Below, piece by piece: positions 1-7,151 of a DNA stretch of 64,000 bases. The DNA is from a virus. The stretch covers positions 1-64,000 of IMG/VR virus record IMGVR_UViG_3300027797_000001; one strand, 5' to 3'. The translations under genes and the position numbers were made by a program. Each line of letters begins with the position of its first letter. Positions within the stretch are counted from its first letter, which is position 1. The notes under the pieces are model-generated. The model was not told where the DNA came from and made no database searches. It saw only the letters and a program-made list of their open reading frames with translations.

Positions 1-64
1 AATAAAAAGTTTATAGACTTAAAATTTGTAAAGTTTTTTAAGTTTATAAGCCTATAACCTGATA

Positions 65-295
65 TTATTCAGGTAATTCTTCTCCATCTTTACCAGTAAC
101 TATACCCATTAGCTGTTGCATAATGGCTTCAGCATTCTCTCCCCAGAACATATTACATTCAAATACCTTATCTGTAATAGTATATGGTGGATTTAGGAAG
201 TATGCTTGCCAATGTTCACTAGGCTTTGCAGTAAATCTTTTACACTTTTCTTTTACAGGACATTCAAATCCATGGCATAAAGTTATATCTGGCAT
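65..295 (-). CDS. small Cys-containing conserved phage protein
   Basis: The 76-residue product has an N-terminal cysteine cluster (CHGFECPVKEKCKRF, residues 7-21) and a later Cys in a segment rich in Pro and aromatic residues (NPPYTITDKVFECNMFWG). Four cysteines could hold a metal ion or disulfides. Similar small proteins occur in phages of Bacteroidota as far as I recall, but I know no function. It is the last gene before the left end of the window and lies 3 bases after the RlpA-like gene, so it is probably co-transcribed with it. A leftward gene beyond the window cannot be excluded. Confidence 0.7.
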   Translation of the reverse strand: MPDITLCHGFECPVKEKCKRFTAKPSEHWQAYFLNPPYTITDKVFECNMFWGENAEAIMQQLMGIVTGKDGEELPE

Positions 296-298
296 ATC

Positions 299-661
299 TT
301 ATTTATTTATTGCTACTGTATCAACAATCTCTAAAGTTACAGATATTACTCCAGACTTTACAAAATTTAATTTCTTGGCACATCCATAACTTAAATCTGC
401 AATAAAGTGTGATGACTTTGGAAGTCTATCATTAACCTTTACAAATATTATGGAATCATTCTTTAGATTTGTCACCTTTAATAAAGTTCCAAACTTATAG
501 GTCTTGTGTGCACATGTTAAACTATCTGCATAAAATGTTTCTCCTGATGCTGTTTTCCTACCTGTCCAATGCTGTCCATAATAGCTGACAGTACCTTTAA
601 CAATAATTGGAATTGGATCAGCAAAACTAAATAGCATTGCTAATAATAAAATTGTTTTCAT
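299..661 (-). CDS. exported RlpA-like double-psi beta-barrel protein
   Basis: The 120-residue protein starts with a hydrophobic signal-like segment (residues 3-16) and continues with a complete RlpA-like barrel. It shows GTVSYYG, then W-TGRKTASGE, then LTCAHKTYKFGTLLKVTNL, then VNDRLP with the conserved Asp, then IADLSYGCAKKL, and a final beta strand. RlpA family members bind or cleave glycan strands of peptidoglycan lacking stem peptides, and act in the periplasm. The start is chosen because it is the first Met and gives a full signal segment. It overlaps the next upstream gene (658-852) by 4 bases, so the two are probably translationally coupled. It is odd that this cell-wall protein sits in the early block and not in the lysis cassette. 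Enzymatic activity is not proven. Confidence 0.85.
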   Translation of the reverse strand: MKTILLLAMLFSFADPIPIIVKGTVSYYGQHWTGRKTASGETFYADSLTCAHKTYKFGTLLKVTNLKNDSIIFVKVNDRLPKSSHFIADLSYGCAKKLNFVKSGVISVTLEIVDTVAINK

Positions 662-852
662 TTCTGTTTTTTTTGTTCTAAGTAATCTATAGTAAATCCT
701 ATAGCTACTATGATGTTCATACCTAAAGACATTAATATCTCATGGATGTCTTTATATACATTCACGGATAAATGTATATGCCCTACCATCCAAAAAGGTA
801 TGGACAAGTTTTGGCTTATCCATACCATAAGATATTTAACAAAGTGCTTCAC
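658..852 (-). CDS. small membrane protein
   Basis: The 64-residue product has two hydrophobic stretches (about residues 4-27 and 37-55) and ends in a charged tail LEQKKQK, consistent with a small inner-membrane protein with its C terminus in the cytoplasm. It sits between two genes for exported proteins, overlapping one by 4 bases and separated from the other by 2 bases. Together they look like an envelope-directed group (299-1313). No family is recognised. Confidence 0.6.
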   Translation of the reverse strand: MKHFVKYLMVWISQNLSIPFWMVGHIHLSVNVYKDIHEILMSLGMNIIVAIGFTIDYLEQKKQK

Positions 853-854
853 AA

Positions 855-1313
855 TTACTTTTGATTAAACACTGTATTAAAGGCTGCTGTACTGCCTGTC
901 ATTTTAAATTCATAAATTTCTGTATCACATGTAGTATCATTAACTCTAATTCTTATAGAACTTGCAGCTTTAAAATCAGCAAGAAACTCTGAGTCTGAAT
1001 TAAGATCATCTACCATAAACAAAGTTTTCCGATTATCAGATACATTACCTTTTATATTATATTTTTGATACTCATTATTTACTAAGAATGAAATATCTAC
1101 ACTAACAGATTCATCGCAGATATATACTCCACCCATATAGAAAGCAATTCCTTTATAATTCTCTAATTTAAGATATTCATTTTGACCATCTTGTGTATAT
1201 GCTATATAATATGGAGTATCAAATCCATTCTCAATCTTTTTACTTATCCATTGAGAAAAAGATGTAGTTGTAAATAATGTAACTGTAGCTAAGGCTAATA
1301 ATAATTTTTTCAT
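855..1313 (-). CDS. secreted protein of unknown function
   Basis: The 152-residue product has a clear signal peptide (MKKLLLALATVTLFTTTSFSQ, cleavage probably just after the SFS). The mature part is beta-rich with alternating hydrophobic residues. It contains two Cys (CDES near residue 76 and DTTCDTEIYEF near 130) that might form a disulfide. No Cys follows the signal, so it is not a lipoprotein. The protein should reach the periplasm or surface. Its neighbours on the left are a membrane protein and an RlpA-like protein, which suggests a shared envelope role such as modification of the infected host. That role is inference. Confidence 0.7.
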   Translation of the reverse strand: MKKLLLALATVTLFTTTSFSQWISKKIENGFDTPYYIAYTQDGQNEYLKLENYKGIAFYMGGVYICDESVSVDISFLVNNEYQKYNIKGNVSDNRKTLFMVDDLNSDSEFLADFKAASSIRIRVNDTTCDTEIYEFKMTGSTAAFNTVFNQK

Positions 1314-1334
1314 TTTTTTGGTTTTTTAATTGTT

Positions 1335-1556
1335 TTACTTTCTTCTGACGGACTTTCCTTCAGAATCTTTTGCAGTCTCTCCCAGATCTGTTTGTTTATT
1401 AGATTGTAATCTGGTTCTTTCTTGCGCTCTTTCATACTCTTGCCAATTATAGATGTTTAACTCTCTCATTTTCAAGAAATCAGCCAAAGTCATATCCTCT
1501 GGTATACCATTGTTATTATTCATTATTTGAATGTATGCTTCTTTCATTCTTCCCAT
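1335..1556 (-). CDS. small hydrophilic protein, start uncertain
   Basis: The 73-residue product is hydrophilic, with an acidic front half (GIPEDMTLADFLKMREL) and a Lys/Arg-rich tail (SVRRK). The longest frame overlaps the DnaA-like gene by 41 bases. A start at the internal Met of MNNNNGIPEDM (base 1523) would reduce this to 8 bases and is the more likely one. No family recognised. Confidence 0.5.
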   Translation of the reverse strand: MGRMKEAYIQIMNNNNGIPEDMTLADFLKMRELNIYNWQEYERAQERTRLQSNKQTDLGETAKDSEGKSVRRK

Positions 1557-2004
1557 GTTCTTTAAACATTTTAGTTAACTCTTCTTTTGTCATTTTACTT
1601 GGAAGTTTTTCTAATATTCTCCAATCAAAGTTACCTGTTATGATAACCTTGGTTTCCTCTTCACCAAGATGTTTTATCTCAATATTATACTTACCATCAT
1701 CAATTTTTTCATTTTTTAATGCTTCATGTATTATATTTACTTGAGAAAGATATCCTTTATCCTTTATCTTCCACCAAAATTCATGTTGTTTAAGTCCATG
1801 AATAACAGATGAATGGTCTTTTCCAAAAAACTTACCAGTCATACTAGTTGTAAGATATCTCCTCCTTGTTAAAACATTATATAAATAGTATCTTTTATAT
1901 ACTGTTCCTCTTTCCCTTGTAGTAGATGTAAGATTAAACTCTTCAATGATATCTACAATATCTTTATTAGCAACTTTATAAAGTGCCAACACATCATCTC
2001 CCAT
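1516..2004 (-). CDS. stand-alone DnaA domain IV-like DNA-binding protein
   Basis: The 162-residue protein carries a helix-turn-helix that matches the C-terminal DNA-binding domain of the initiator DnaA. Residues 45-75 include LTTSMTGKFFGKDHSSVIHG, close to the family signature in which G-x-x-F-G-x-(R/K)-D-H-S-(T/S)-V-x-H recognises DnaA boxes. There is no AAA+ ATPase domain, so it can bind DNA but cannot form the ATP-driven initiator filament. It may bind phage origin sequences or compete with host DnaA for its boxes. The second half is Lys/Glu-rich with a predicted helix-strand mix. It lies in the early block with helicase and ParB-like genes, which fits a replication role. Confidence 0.75.
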   Translation of the reverse strand: MGDDVLALYKVANKDIVDIIEEFNLTSTTRERGTVYKRYYLYNVLTRRRYLTTSMTGKFFGKDHSSVIHGLKQHEFWWKIKDKGYLSQVNIIHEALKNEKIDDGKYNIEIKHLGEEETKVIITGNFDWRILEKLPSKMTKEELTKMFKEHGKNERSIHSNNE

Positions 2005-2009
2005 AAATT

Positions 2010-2285
2010 TTAAATTAGTTCTAAGTCAGCTTCTTTAACTGTTTCTTTTGTTTCTTCAAGTGCCTGTGATAGTAAGTCAATAGGTAAGAATCTTTCTGCA
2101 TCATATAGCTCATAAGGAAAAGATTCAGCTGATAGCTTAACTTCCTTTAATAATACTCCAAATTTATTGTCCTGTAATCCCATTCTAACAACTCTGGTAA
2201 TAGTATATACTTCACCTTCTATAACCCATTCACTCTCAGGCACTTTACTTGGTCTATTTGAAGCATCAATACATATTGCTCTCAT
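2010..2285 (-). CDS. conserved small protein common in Bacteroidota phages
   Basis: The 91-residue product begins RAICIDASNRPSKVPESEWV and continues with a beta-rich core (EGEVYTITRVVRM, KFGVLLKEVKL, FPYELYDAERFLP) and an acidic helical tail. The pattern I(D/N)-x-S-N-(R/K)-P ... W(V/I)-x-x-G-x-x-Y recurs in Bacteroidota genomes and their phages, where I know it only as uncharacterised. It overlaps the ClpS-like gene start region by 20 bases in another frame, implying tight coupling. Confidence 0.75.
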   Translation of the reverse strand: MRAICIDASNRPSKVPESEWVIEGEVYTITRVVRMGLQDNKFGVLLKEVKLSAESFPYELYDAERFLPIDLLSQALEETKETVKEADLELI

Positions 2286-2520
2286 ATTGTTCTACTGTTG
2301 TTTTGAGATCTAAGTTACGCAAACTCTCTGAAATTTCCAACATGGTAAGAAAATCTCCATGTTTTACTGTGCACTTTCCCATCTCATGTACAAGCAAAGC
2401 ACACTGCTCTGCCTGTGTTGGATGGTGTTCACAAAATCTTATAAGACAAGCCATTACATATCCAAATGTGTTCTGGTCATCATTATGTAGAATAATCTTA
2501 TGTGTTACATTTTCTTCCAT
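2266..2520 (-). CDS. clpS: ClpS-type ATP-dependent protease adaptor
   Basis: The 84-residue protein matches ClpS. It has HNDDQNTFGYVMACLIRF (residues 12-29), the Asn-Asp-Asp loop that binds N-terminal degron residues in cellular ClpS, then QAEQCALLVHEMGKCTVKHG, which corresponds to the conserved helix plus H-x-x-G-K turn, and a final helix with LKTTVEQ. Cellular ClpS delivers N-end-rule substrates to ClpAP and blocks other substrates. The phage copy is full length for the core but lacks a long N-terminal extension, the part that in E. coli enters ClpA. It could redirect or inhibit the host protease. It sits between an unknown gene and the helicase in the early block. Confidence 0.75.
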   Translation of the reverse strand: MEENVTHKIILHNDDQNTFGYVMACLIRFCEHHPTQAEQCALLVHEMGKCTVKHGDFLTMLEISESLRNLDLKTTVEQYESNMY

Positions 2521-2535
2521 ATAATAATATAGTAA

Positions 2536-3630
2536 TTATACTGGTTGTAAATTATAGTTCCGCCATGCTATCTTGCTCTGGTCAAAATCTTCTAGAGCAT
2601 CTTTAACCCATTTCTCATCTACAGTTCCTATATAGCATAGTATGTGAACAATAGCCTTATCATCTGGATTTAAGCGCAAAAGTCTTCCTATTCTTTGACT
2701 AGCCTTACGCTCATTCCCATATGCATGCATAATAATGCCTTGTTTTAAACCTGGTATGTTTACACCTTCATTTAATTGCAATACACATGAGAGCTTTGTA
2801 ATATTACCAGCCTTAAATTCTTGCAAATTTGTTTCAGAATCAGGATTATTACTATGATAACTATGTGTACACATTCTATCAGCTTGATCTTGAGTATTAG
2901 CAAATACAATACACTTGCTTGTTATACTGTTTAACAAGACTTTTGCATATTTCTCTTTGCTTGGATACTCCATCATTGCTTTCATTCTCATTACTCTAAG
3001 TATGTGAGGTTGCCCTGATGCTGTATCAATCCTTGTACCCCAATAACCATAGTTTTGCAACTCAGATGTAAGGAAACTTCCTTTCTGTGTTGAGACTTTA
3101 TAGTTTTTTGTAGTATCAAGATTAATCTCATGCACAATTACTTGATAATCATTAATAATACCCGATTCTATTGCATCATCTGCCTTAAATGTAAAAGCAA
3201 CTGGACAATATTCAGATACTATTCTACCTTTCTCAGAGTTTTTATGTTTAGGTGGAGTGCCGGTTAAACCCAGCACTCTTCCTGTAAAACTATTTAGAAA
3301 TGGTCTATGACTATCTAATAAACTATGTACTTCATCAAAATAAACTGCATCAAAGTCATTAGGATTATGTTTATTTAAGCTGAGATAAGTAGAGAAAGTA
3401 GCATTTTCTAATACTTTACTTAATCCAAATTTCTCAGCTTCATATCTCCATGAACTAATGATAGACAGTTTGGGAGCAACAATCAGAATACTTTGCAATG
3501 GAGAGTAATGTTTCTCCATATGCTTTAAGCCCACAAGAGTTTTACCTACACCTGTACCCAGTACAATAGTGCATTTCTGTTTACCCTCAGTAGCTTTTAA
3601 AGCTTCATCTTGTATTTCCTGTCTTTCCAT
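2536..3630 (-). CDS. superfamily 2 DEAD/DEAH-type helicase
   Basis: The 364-residue protein has a full set of SF2 motifs: Walker A GTGVGKT (25-31), motif Ia IVAPKLS, Walker B DEVH (99-102), motif III-like TGTPP (123-127), and motif VI QRIGRLLRL (312-320). The N terminus RQEIQDEALKAT resembles a Q-type start motif. At 364 residues it is compact, with only the two RecA-like domains and a short insert. Such phage enzymes unwind DNA in replication, recombination or repair. The gene starts one base inside the stop region of the ParB-like gene (3630), so the two are coupled. Confidence 0.9.
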   Translation of the reverse strand: MERQEIQDEALKATEGKQKCTIVLGTGVGKTLVGLKHMEKHYSPLQSILIVAPKLSIISSWRYEAEKFGLSKVLENATFSTYLSLNKHNPNDFDAVYFDEVHSLLDSHRPFLNSFTGRVLGLTGTPPKHKNSEKGRIVSEYCPVAFTFKADDAIESGIINDYQVIVHEINLDTTKNYKVSTQKGSFLTSELQNYGYWGTRIDTASGQPHILRVMRMKAMMEYPSKEKYAKVLLNSITSKCIVFANTQDQADRMCTHSYHSNNPDSETNLQEFKAGNITKLSCVLQLNEGVNIPGLKQGIIMHAYGNERKASQRIGRLLRLNPDDKAIVHILCYIGTVDEKWVKDALEDFDQSKIAWRNYNLQPV

Positions 3631-4373
3631 TATTTTGGTAAATTAAAGATTTTAGTTCTGATGTATGTACCAGTAGAATCTCCATCAGTTAGTAGTTTAA
3701 CTGTCTTCATATGTTTCTCAATATTAGACATAACTTTTGTGTGGTTATATGTTCCATATGCCTGCAAGAATGCTGCAAGAAACTGAAACTTAACACTTCT
3801 GTCTGACATACCAATCTTTAAGAAGATATCATTAAATGCTTTACACATTTCTTCTGCTTTTGGATTAGTAATTTGGAAATTACCAGTTTTAATAGTAGAA
3901 GTAGTATACTTAATTCCTGCATTGTTAACACCAATTGCAGCTAACATAGTTATTTCTATATCATACATGTTTTTCCATTTGAATAACTTCATATAATCTG
4001 GGCGGATCATTTTCCATGCATTGATGTAATTTATCATATCCCAAGACTTGCTTGAGTTATTTAAACAAGCCATTTTTGCAATTAAATCTTCTTCAGATTC
4101 AACAGCAATATCAATATGTGGTATTGGCAAACCTTCTCTTTCTAGTGCTGTAGCAAGATGCTGACCATCAATAATATAAGTTTTTACTTCTCCTTCAATA
4201 ACATTAGTAGTAGCTGTTACAACTGGTCTTACTACTCCCATTAATCTAATAGATGAAATCATCTTTTGTACATGTTTGCTATCAATTCCCCTATTCATAG
4301 GAAGTGTTGCAAACTTTGAATAATCATTAGTTAATTTTACTTTTAGTTCTTTTCCAATCAAATTCATAATCAT
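3630..4373 (-). CDS. ParB-like domain protein
   Basis: The 247-residue protein opens with a ParB N-terminal-like domain. It shows NRGIDSKHVQKMISSIRLMG near residues 28-47, VVRPVVTA, and IIDGQHLATALEREG (82-96), which corresponds to the DGxHR box that in ParB/Srx proteins binds CTP or ATP. The usual Arg after His is replaced by Leu. The remainder is helical, with Lys-rich segments and no clear HTH of known type. Phage proteins of this kind act as nucleases, methyltransferase partners or DNA-binding regulators. Which applies here cannot be told from sequence. It is coupled to the helicase gene downstream. Confidence 0.75.
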   Translation of the reverse strand: MIMNLIGKELKVKLTNDYSKFATLPMNRGIDSKHVQKMISSIRLMGVVRPVVTATTNVIEGEVKTYIIDGQHLATALEREGLPIPHIDIAVESEEDLIAKMACLNNSSKSWDMINYINAWKMIRPDYMKLFKWKNMYDIEITMLAAIGVNNAGIKYTTSTIKTGNFQITNPKAEEMCKAFNDIFLKIGMSDRSVKFQFLAAFLQAYGTYNHTKVMSNIEKHMKTVKLLTDGDSTGTYIRTKIFNLPK

Positions 4374-4383
4374 ATTTTTTAAA

Positions 4384-4794
4384 TTATTTTAAATAGCCAA
4401 GAGCCCTAGACTCTTTTGGATGTGCATGAACCCAGTCATGACAATTTCTACAAACGGCAAGCCATGTGGACTGTACCAAATAAAAAGCATCTCTATTAGC
4501 ACCAGCATATGTATGATGTACATCTGTGGCATTAATACTACAATCTTTCACTGCTATCTGACATAGACTGAAATCTGTAAGATATCTTTGTCTAAGTTTA
4601 AGATACTCTGCATCTTTCTTCTTTCGCTTAGAAGAAACCTGGGGAATTTTATAGTCAGTTGGTTTCTGTACACTGTCACTATCAATGGCTTTTTGGCAAC
4701 TCCAACAATATTTACAGTATTTAAATCCCCCATGGTTCTTCCATATAACGGTTTCTTTTCCACAACCGTCACATTCTTTAAGCTTTTGCTTCAT
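4384..4794 (-). CDS. HNH-like zinc-binding protein, recombination type
   Basis: The 136-residue protein has an N-terminal zinc ribbon (CDGCGKE...CKYCWSC, residues 8-33) and a C-terminal HNH-like fold: CQIAVKDC..., DVHHTYAGAN (His-His), then WLAVCRNCHDWVHAHPKES. The His pair and CRNCH are the expected catalytic and metal-binding elements of a small HNH nuclease related in layout to NinG/Rap-type phage recombination proteins. It overlaps the upstream gene by 17 bases. Its role is likely DNA branch cleavage in recombination or replication. That is inferred from family and position. Confidence 0.75.
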   Translation of the reverse strand: MKQKLKECDGCGKETVIWKNHGGFKYCKYCWSCQKAIDSDSVQKPTDYKIPQVSSKRKKKDAEYLKLRQRYLTDFSLCQIAVKDCSINATDVHHTYAGANRDAFYLVQSTWLAVCRNCHDWVHAHPKESRALGYLK

Positions 4795-5278
4795 TCTTTA
4801 GTCTTGGTAAAGTGACCGGTGCTTCCTGTAAACTTAAAAAGTTTTTAGGAAGTATACCTTCAGACATAAAGATACTGATAATATCACTCTTTCCAATGTT
4901 TAAATCTTTAAAAGTTAAAGTATTAGTATACTTCTCATCTACTTCAGAATAAGTTACCATAGCTTCTGTCCATGGACTTTTGGGAAATAAAGTTTGGAAT
5001 ATATAATTGCTGTATTGATTAGTAACTTGCTGTTTAAAAACATTAAGTACTTTCTGAGCACGCTTATATACATTTAGTATTCTTTGTTTCTTTTTGCTAC
5101 ACATTGTGTCTAGCTCTTCTTTTGTCAGCGCATTTAGGCCATACAATGCTCTTTTATACAGATAGTTTTGGTATTGAGAATACCCATCTGATTCATACTG
5201 CATATATGTTTTACCACTTTGCAACTGATAATTTCTAATTTCCTGCTTTAATTTTTCCATTTTATACATTTTTTTCAT
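4778..5278 (-). CDS. unknown protein, Tyr/Gln/Lys-rich helical N terminus
   Basis: The 166-residue product is unrecognised. The first 90 residues are strongly helical and rich in Lys, Gln and Tyr (QEIRNYQLQSGKTYMQYESD; KKKQRILNVYKRAQKVLNVF). The second half has a mixed segment (FPKSPWTEAMVTYSE) and an acidic-then-hydrophobic stretch. A Met-rich start (MKKMYKMEK) offers three possible initiation codons. It is upstream of and overlapping the HNH gene, so it probably belongs to the same DNA-processing operon. Confidence 0.65.
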   Translation of the reverse strand: MKKMYKMEKLKQEIRNYQLQSGKTYMQYESDGYSQYQNYLYKRALYGLNALTKEELDTMCSKKKQRILNVYKRAQKVLNVFKQQVTNQYSNYIFQTLFPKSPWTEAMVTYSEVDEKYTNTLTFKDLNIGKSDIISIFMSEGILPKNFLSLQEAPVTLPRLKNEAKA

Positions 5279-5293
5279 AAATTAATAATCATA

Positions 5294-5326
5294 CAAATAA
5301 AAGGGGGCAGTTGCCCGCCCCCATTT
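5294..5326 (-). terminator. intrinsic terminator, leftward
   Basis: A G+C stem (GGGGGC at 5303-5308 with GCCCCC at 5317-5322) is followed, on the minus strand, by a T-rich run (5295-5302). It lies 20 bases downstream of the stop of the 5346-5825 gene, so it should end that transcript and separate it from the 4778-5278 operon. Confidence 0.8.
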
Positions 5327-5345
5327 ACCTAATCAACTTTATATC

Positions 5346-5825
5346 TTATAGATTAAAGTCTTGTCCTGCTGCATTTTTCAATGCTTCAGTATTTGCTCTT
5401 TGAGAATTTGCATAAGCTGCACGTAATTCTTCAACATTATCATGTTTAATAAGCATATCTTGCATACTACCATCTAAAGAAAATTTAGTTCTTCTGTAGA
5501 TAGGTAATCCACCATATGTACACACAATACCAGTTTCACCTGCTACTTTCAAATCACGCTCTGGTGTTTTCTTGTTAAATGGCTCAAGTGATTCTTCAAC
5601 CACAATTTTACCATCTAATTGCTGGCCTGCAAAGAAACCTGAAGCTTGTAAATCTGATAATAATCCAGGTACAATAGCAGATACTGATTTTCTTTTCAAG
5701 AAACCATTATCATCAATCATTGTTCTAATTTGTTCTACACGTAGATATCCCCATTCTGGATTTTCAGATACATTTACTACAGAATTTGTTGTTGCATCAG
5801 CTGTTACGATTACTTTAGAGTTCAT
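5346..5825 (-). CDS. conserved phage protein of unknown function
   Basis: The 159-residue protein is single-gene in its transcript, with a leader containing TATTTATTAAC and its own strong terminator, which suggests high expression. The sequence is mixed alpha/beta: an N-terminal strand (SKVIVTADATTNSVVNV), a middle with FFAGQQLDGKIVVEES, then TYGGLPIYRRTKFSLDGS and an Ala/Asn-rich helical tail (RAAYANSQRANTEALKNA). It could be a DNA-binding or single-strand-binding protein, since these are often abundant and separately transcribed in phages. No diagnostic motif is visible and I do not assign it. Confidence 0.75.
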   Translation of the reverse strand: MNSKVIVTADATTNSVVNVSENPEWGYLRVEQIRTMIDDNGFLKRKSVSAIVPGLLSDLQASGFFAGQQLDGKIVVEESLEPFNKKTPERDLKVAGETGIVCTYGGLPIYRRTKFSLDGSMQDMLIKHDNVEELRAAYANSQRANTEALKNAAGQDFNL

Positions 5826-5842
5826 CTTTCTTAATTTTAAGA

Positions 5843-5853
5843 GTTAATAAATA
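5843..5853 (-). promoter_or_regulatory. leader motif TATTTATTAAC upstream of 5346-5825
   Basis: Read leftward this is TATTTATTAAC, ending 17 bases before the ATG. The same or nearly the same 11-mer precedes the genes starting at 6605, 8897, 10031 and 10402 at 13-21 bases. It is either a promoter core element or an A/T-rich translation enhancer as used by Bacteroidota. The constant distance to ATG favours a leader function. Confidence 0.5.
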
Positions 5854-5921
5854 AATAAATAGATTGTTTGAGTGTAAATTTTACTATACCATTAGTTACT
5901 CAAGCTAAGTGATAAGTGTTT

Positions 5922-5949
5922 AGTATTGCATATCGCGATTAGCAATACT
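5922..5949. repeat. 28-bp near-perfect palindrome
   Basis: The outer arms AGTATTGC (5922-5929) and GCAATACT (5942-5949) are perfect inverted repeats, and the inner 12 bases contain the palindrome ATCGCGAT. In total 12 of 14 positions pair. It overlaps the stop of the 5948-6220 gene and lies upstream of the 5346-5825 gene. No T-run follows on the minus strand, so it is more likely an operator or an RNA processing hairpin than a terminator. Confidence 0.6.
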
Positions 5950-6220
5950 AGTTATCCATTGGATCCTCTAAGTCAATGATATCATCAAATGGTAAATCAT
6001 CTGATGGTATATCATTAAGGTCATAATCTTCAAGTGGAAGAAAATCTGTATCAATATACTTTTCTCTGGTGTTTTTCTCAACAGCAGAACCGGTAAAAGG
6101 GTCTAAGATATGTTCACCATAATCTATAGACATTAAGAACTGTATATCAAGATCTGTAAGTTCTAGATATTCCTCTATGCTTAGATGCACAACCTTCCCG
6201 TTTGGTAACTGATATAACAT
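5948..6220 (-). CDS. small very acidic protein
   Basis: The 90-residue protein is strongly acidic at its C terminus (DFLPLEDYDLNDIPSDD followed by LPFDDIIDLEDPMDN). Its N-terminal half has a compact pattern (NGKVVHLSIEEYLELTDLDIQFL). Small acidic phage proteins often mimic DNA or bind host proteins, but nothing specific is recognised. Its stop codon overlaps the palindrome at 5922-5949. Confidence 0.65.
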   Translation of the reverse strand: MLYQLPNGKVVHLSIEEYLELTDLDIQFLMSIDYGEHILDPFTGSAVEKNTREKYIDTDFLPLEDYDLNDIPSDDLPFDDIIDLEDPMDN

Positions 6221-6299
6221 TATTTATTCTGTAGTAAAAATACGTGATAAAATCAAGTATAATTGCTTGTGCAAAATAAAATAATGTAGTATATAGCTA

Positions 6300-6328
6300 A
6301 CAATAAAAGGGGGCACTTCTACCCCCTA
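6300..6328 (-). terminator. intrinsic terminator, leftward
   Basis: AGGGGG (6308-6313) and CCCCCT (6322-6327) form a 6-bp stem with an 8-base loop, followed on the minus strand by TTTATTG. It lies about 50 bases downstream of the stop of the 6378-6605 gene. Confidence 0.75.
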
Positions 6329-6377
6329 TTATTTGGTCAGGAAAAGCATATTCGCAGGAATACACTGTCTTAAGTAT

Positions 6378-6605
6378 CTAGTCATTGTTTTTTCTATAGT
6401 CTAATATTTTGTTATATAGACCATCATTGAAATGTGTAAACCATTTTTTATTAGTAATTCTATTAATAGCTCTAGGTTTTTCATTTTTTGATATGTTAAT
6501 AGTATATTTTATACCCTGTTTAACCAATTGGTTATATTCATCTTTAACTGAAACAGCAAAGTTAAATCCCATAACAGATGTTATAAGTTTCTCATTGTAA
6601 TCCAT
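6378..6605 (-). CDS. small protein of unknown function
   Basis: The 75-residue product (starting DYNEKLITSVMGFNFAVSV) is Lys- and Asn-rich, with a likely beta hairpin followed by a basic segment (ISKNEKPRAINRITNKKWF). It is transcribed directly after the tRNA gene (tRNA 3' end at 6631, ATG at 6605), so tRNA and mRNA probably come from one precursor. No family recognised. Confidence 0.6.
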   Translation of the reverse strand: MDYNEKLITSVMGFNFAVSVKDEYNQLVKQGIKYTINISKNEKPRAINRITNKKWFTHFNDGLYNKILDYRKNND

Positions 6606-6630
6606 ATAAGTGATTTTAGTTAATAAATAG

Positions 6631-6704
<74 letters not shown>

Positions 6705-6711
6705 AAGAGTA

Positions 6712-6903
6712 TTACTTTTTGAGCTCTAATGTCTCATCATACTCAAAAGTTCCGGACTTAATATATTCCAGTATCTCAGCTTTATAGGCATAGTCTACAA
6801 CTTTGCCATCTTTAAAGAATAGAGCATACTGTTTATGTCCGTCCATTGTTTGTTGGTATTTGACAGTTCCTGTCATTAAGTACCATAAAAATACTATTTT
6901 CAT
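6712..6903 (-). CDS. small hypothetical protein
   Basis: The 63-residue product starts with a hydrophobic segment (KIVFLWYLMTGTVKY) that may be a short membrane anchor or signal. It continues with a charged segment containing KQYALFFKDGKVVDYAYKAE and an acidic-then-Lys end (DETLELKK). Its start overlaps the stop of the 6900-7151 gene by 4 bases, implying coupled translation. Its stop lies 8 bases before the tRNA. No family recognised. Confidence 0.55.
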   Translation of the reverse strand: MKIVFLWYLMTGTVKYQQTMDGHKQYALFFKDGKVVDYAYKAEILEYIKSGTFEYDETLELKK

Positions 6904-7151
6904 TTAGATAATATTAATCCGTAAATAACAAATGATACAGATGCAAATAAAAACAATGCAAGACCCCATTTGAAACCTAAGAAAATTTTCTCTTCTTCTA
7001 TTTCTCTGTCTAGTATGTCTATATCCCATATTAGATCACTTACTCTAATTATAACCACATCAGGATCTGCTCCGGACTGGTATGCAGCAATAATGAGGGA
7101 CTGTATGTCCCTCTTTTGCTCTTCTAGTTTTCTTAATTTTCTGTAAATCAT
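6900..7151 (-). CDS. coiled-coil protein with C-terminal membrane anchor
   Basis: The 83-residue product has an N-terminal helical, charged region (YRKLRKLEEQKRDIQSLI) and a second helix with acidic stretches (DIDILDREIEEEKIF). It ends in a single transmembrane segment (WGLALFLFASVSFVIYGLIL, residues 61-80). It is a tail-anchored small protein facing the cytoplasm. It overlaps the tiny lipoprotein gene upstream (ATGA overlap at 7148-7151) and the 6712-6903 gene downstream. Confidence 0.65.
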   Translation of the reverse strand: MIYRKLRKLEEQKRDIQSLIIAAYQSGADPDVVIIRVSDLIWDIDILDREIEEEKIFLGFKWGLALFLFASVSFVIYGLILSK

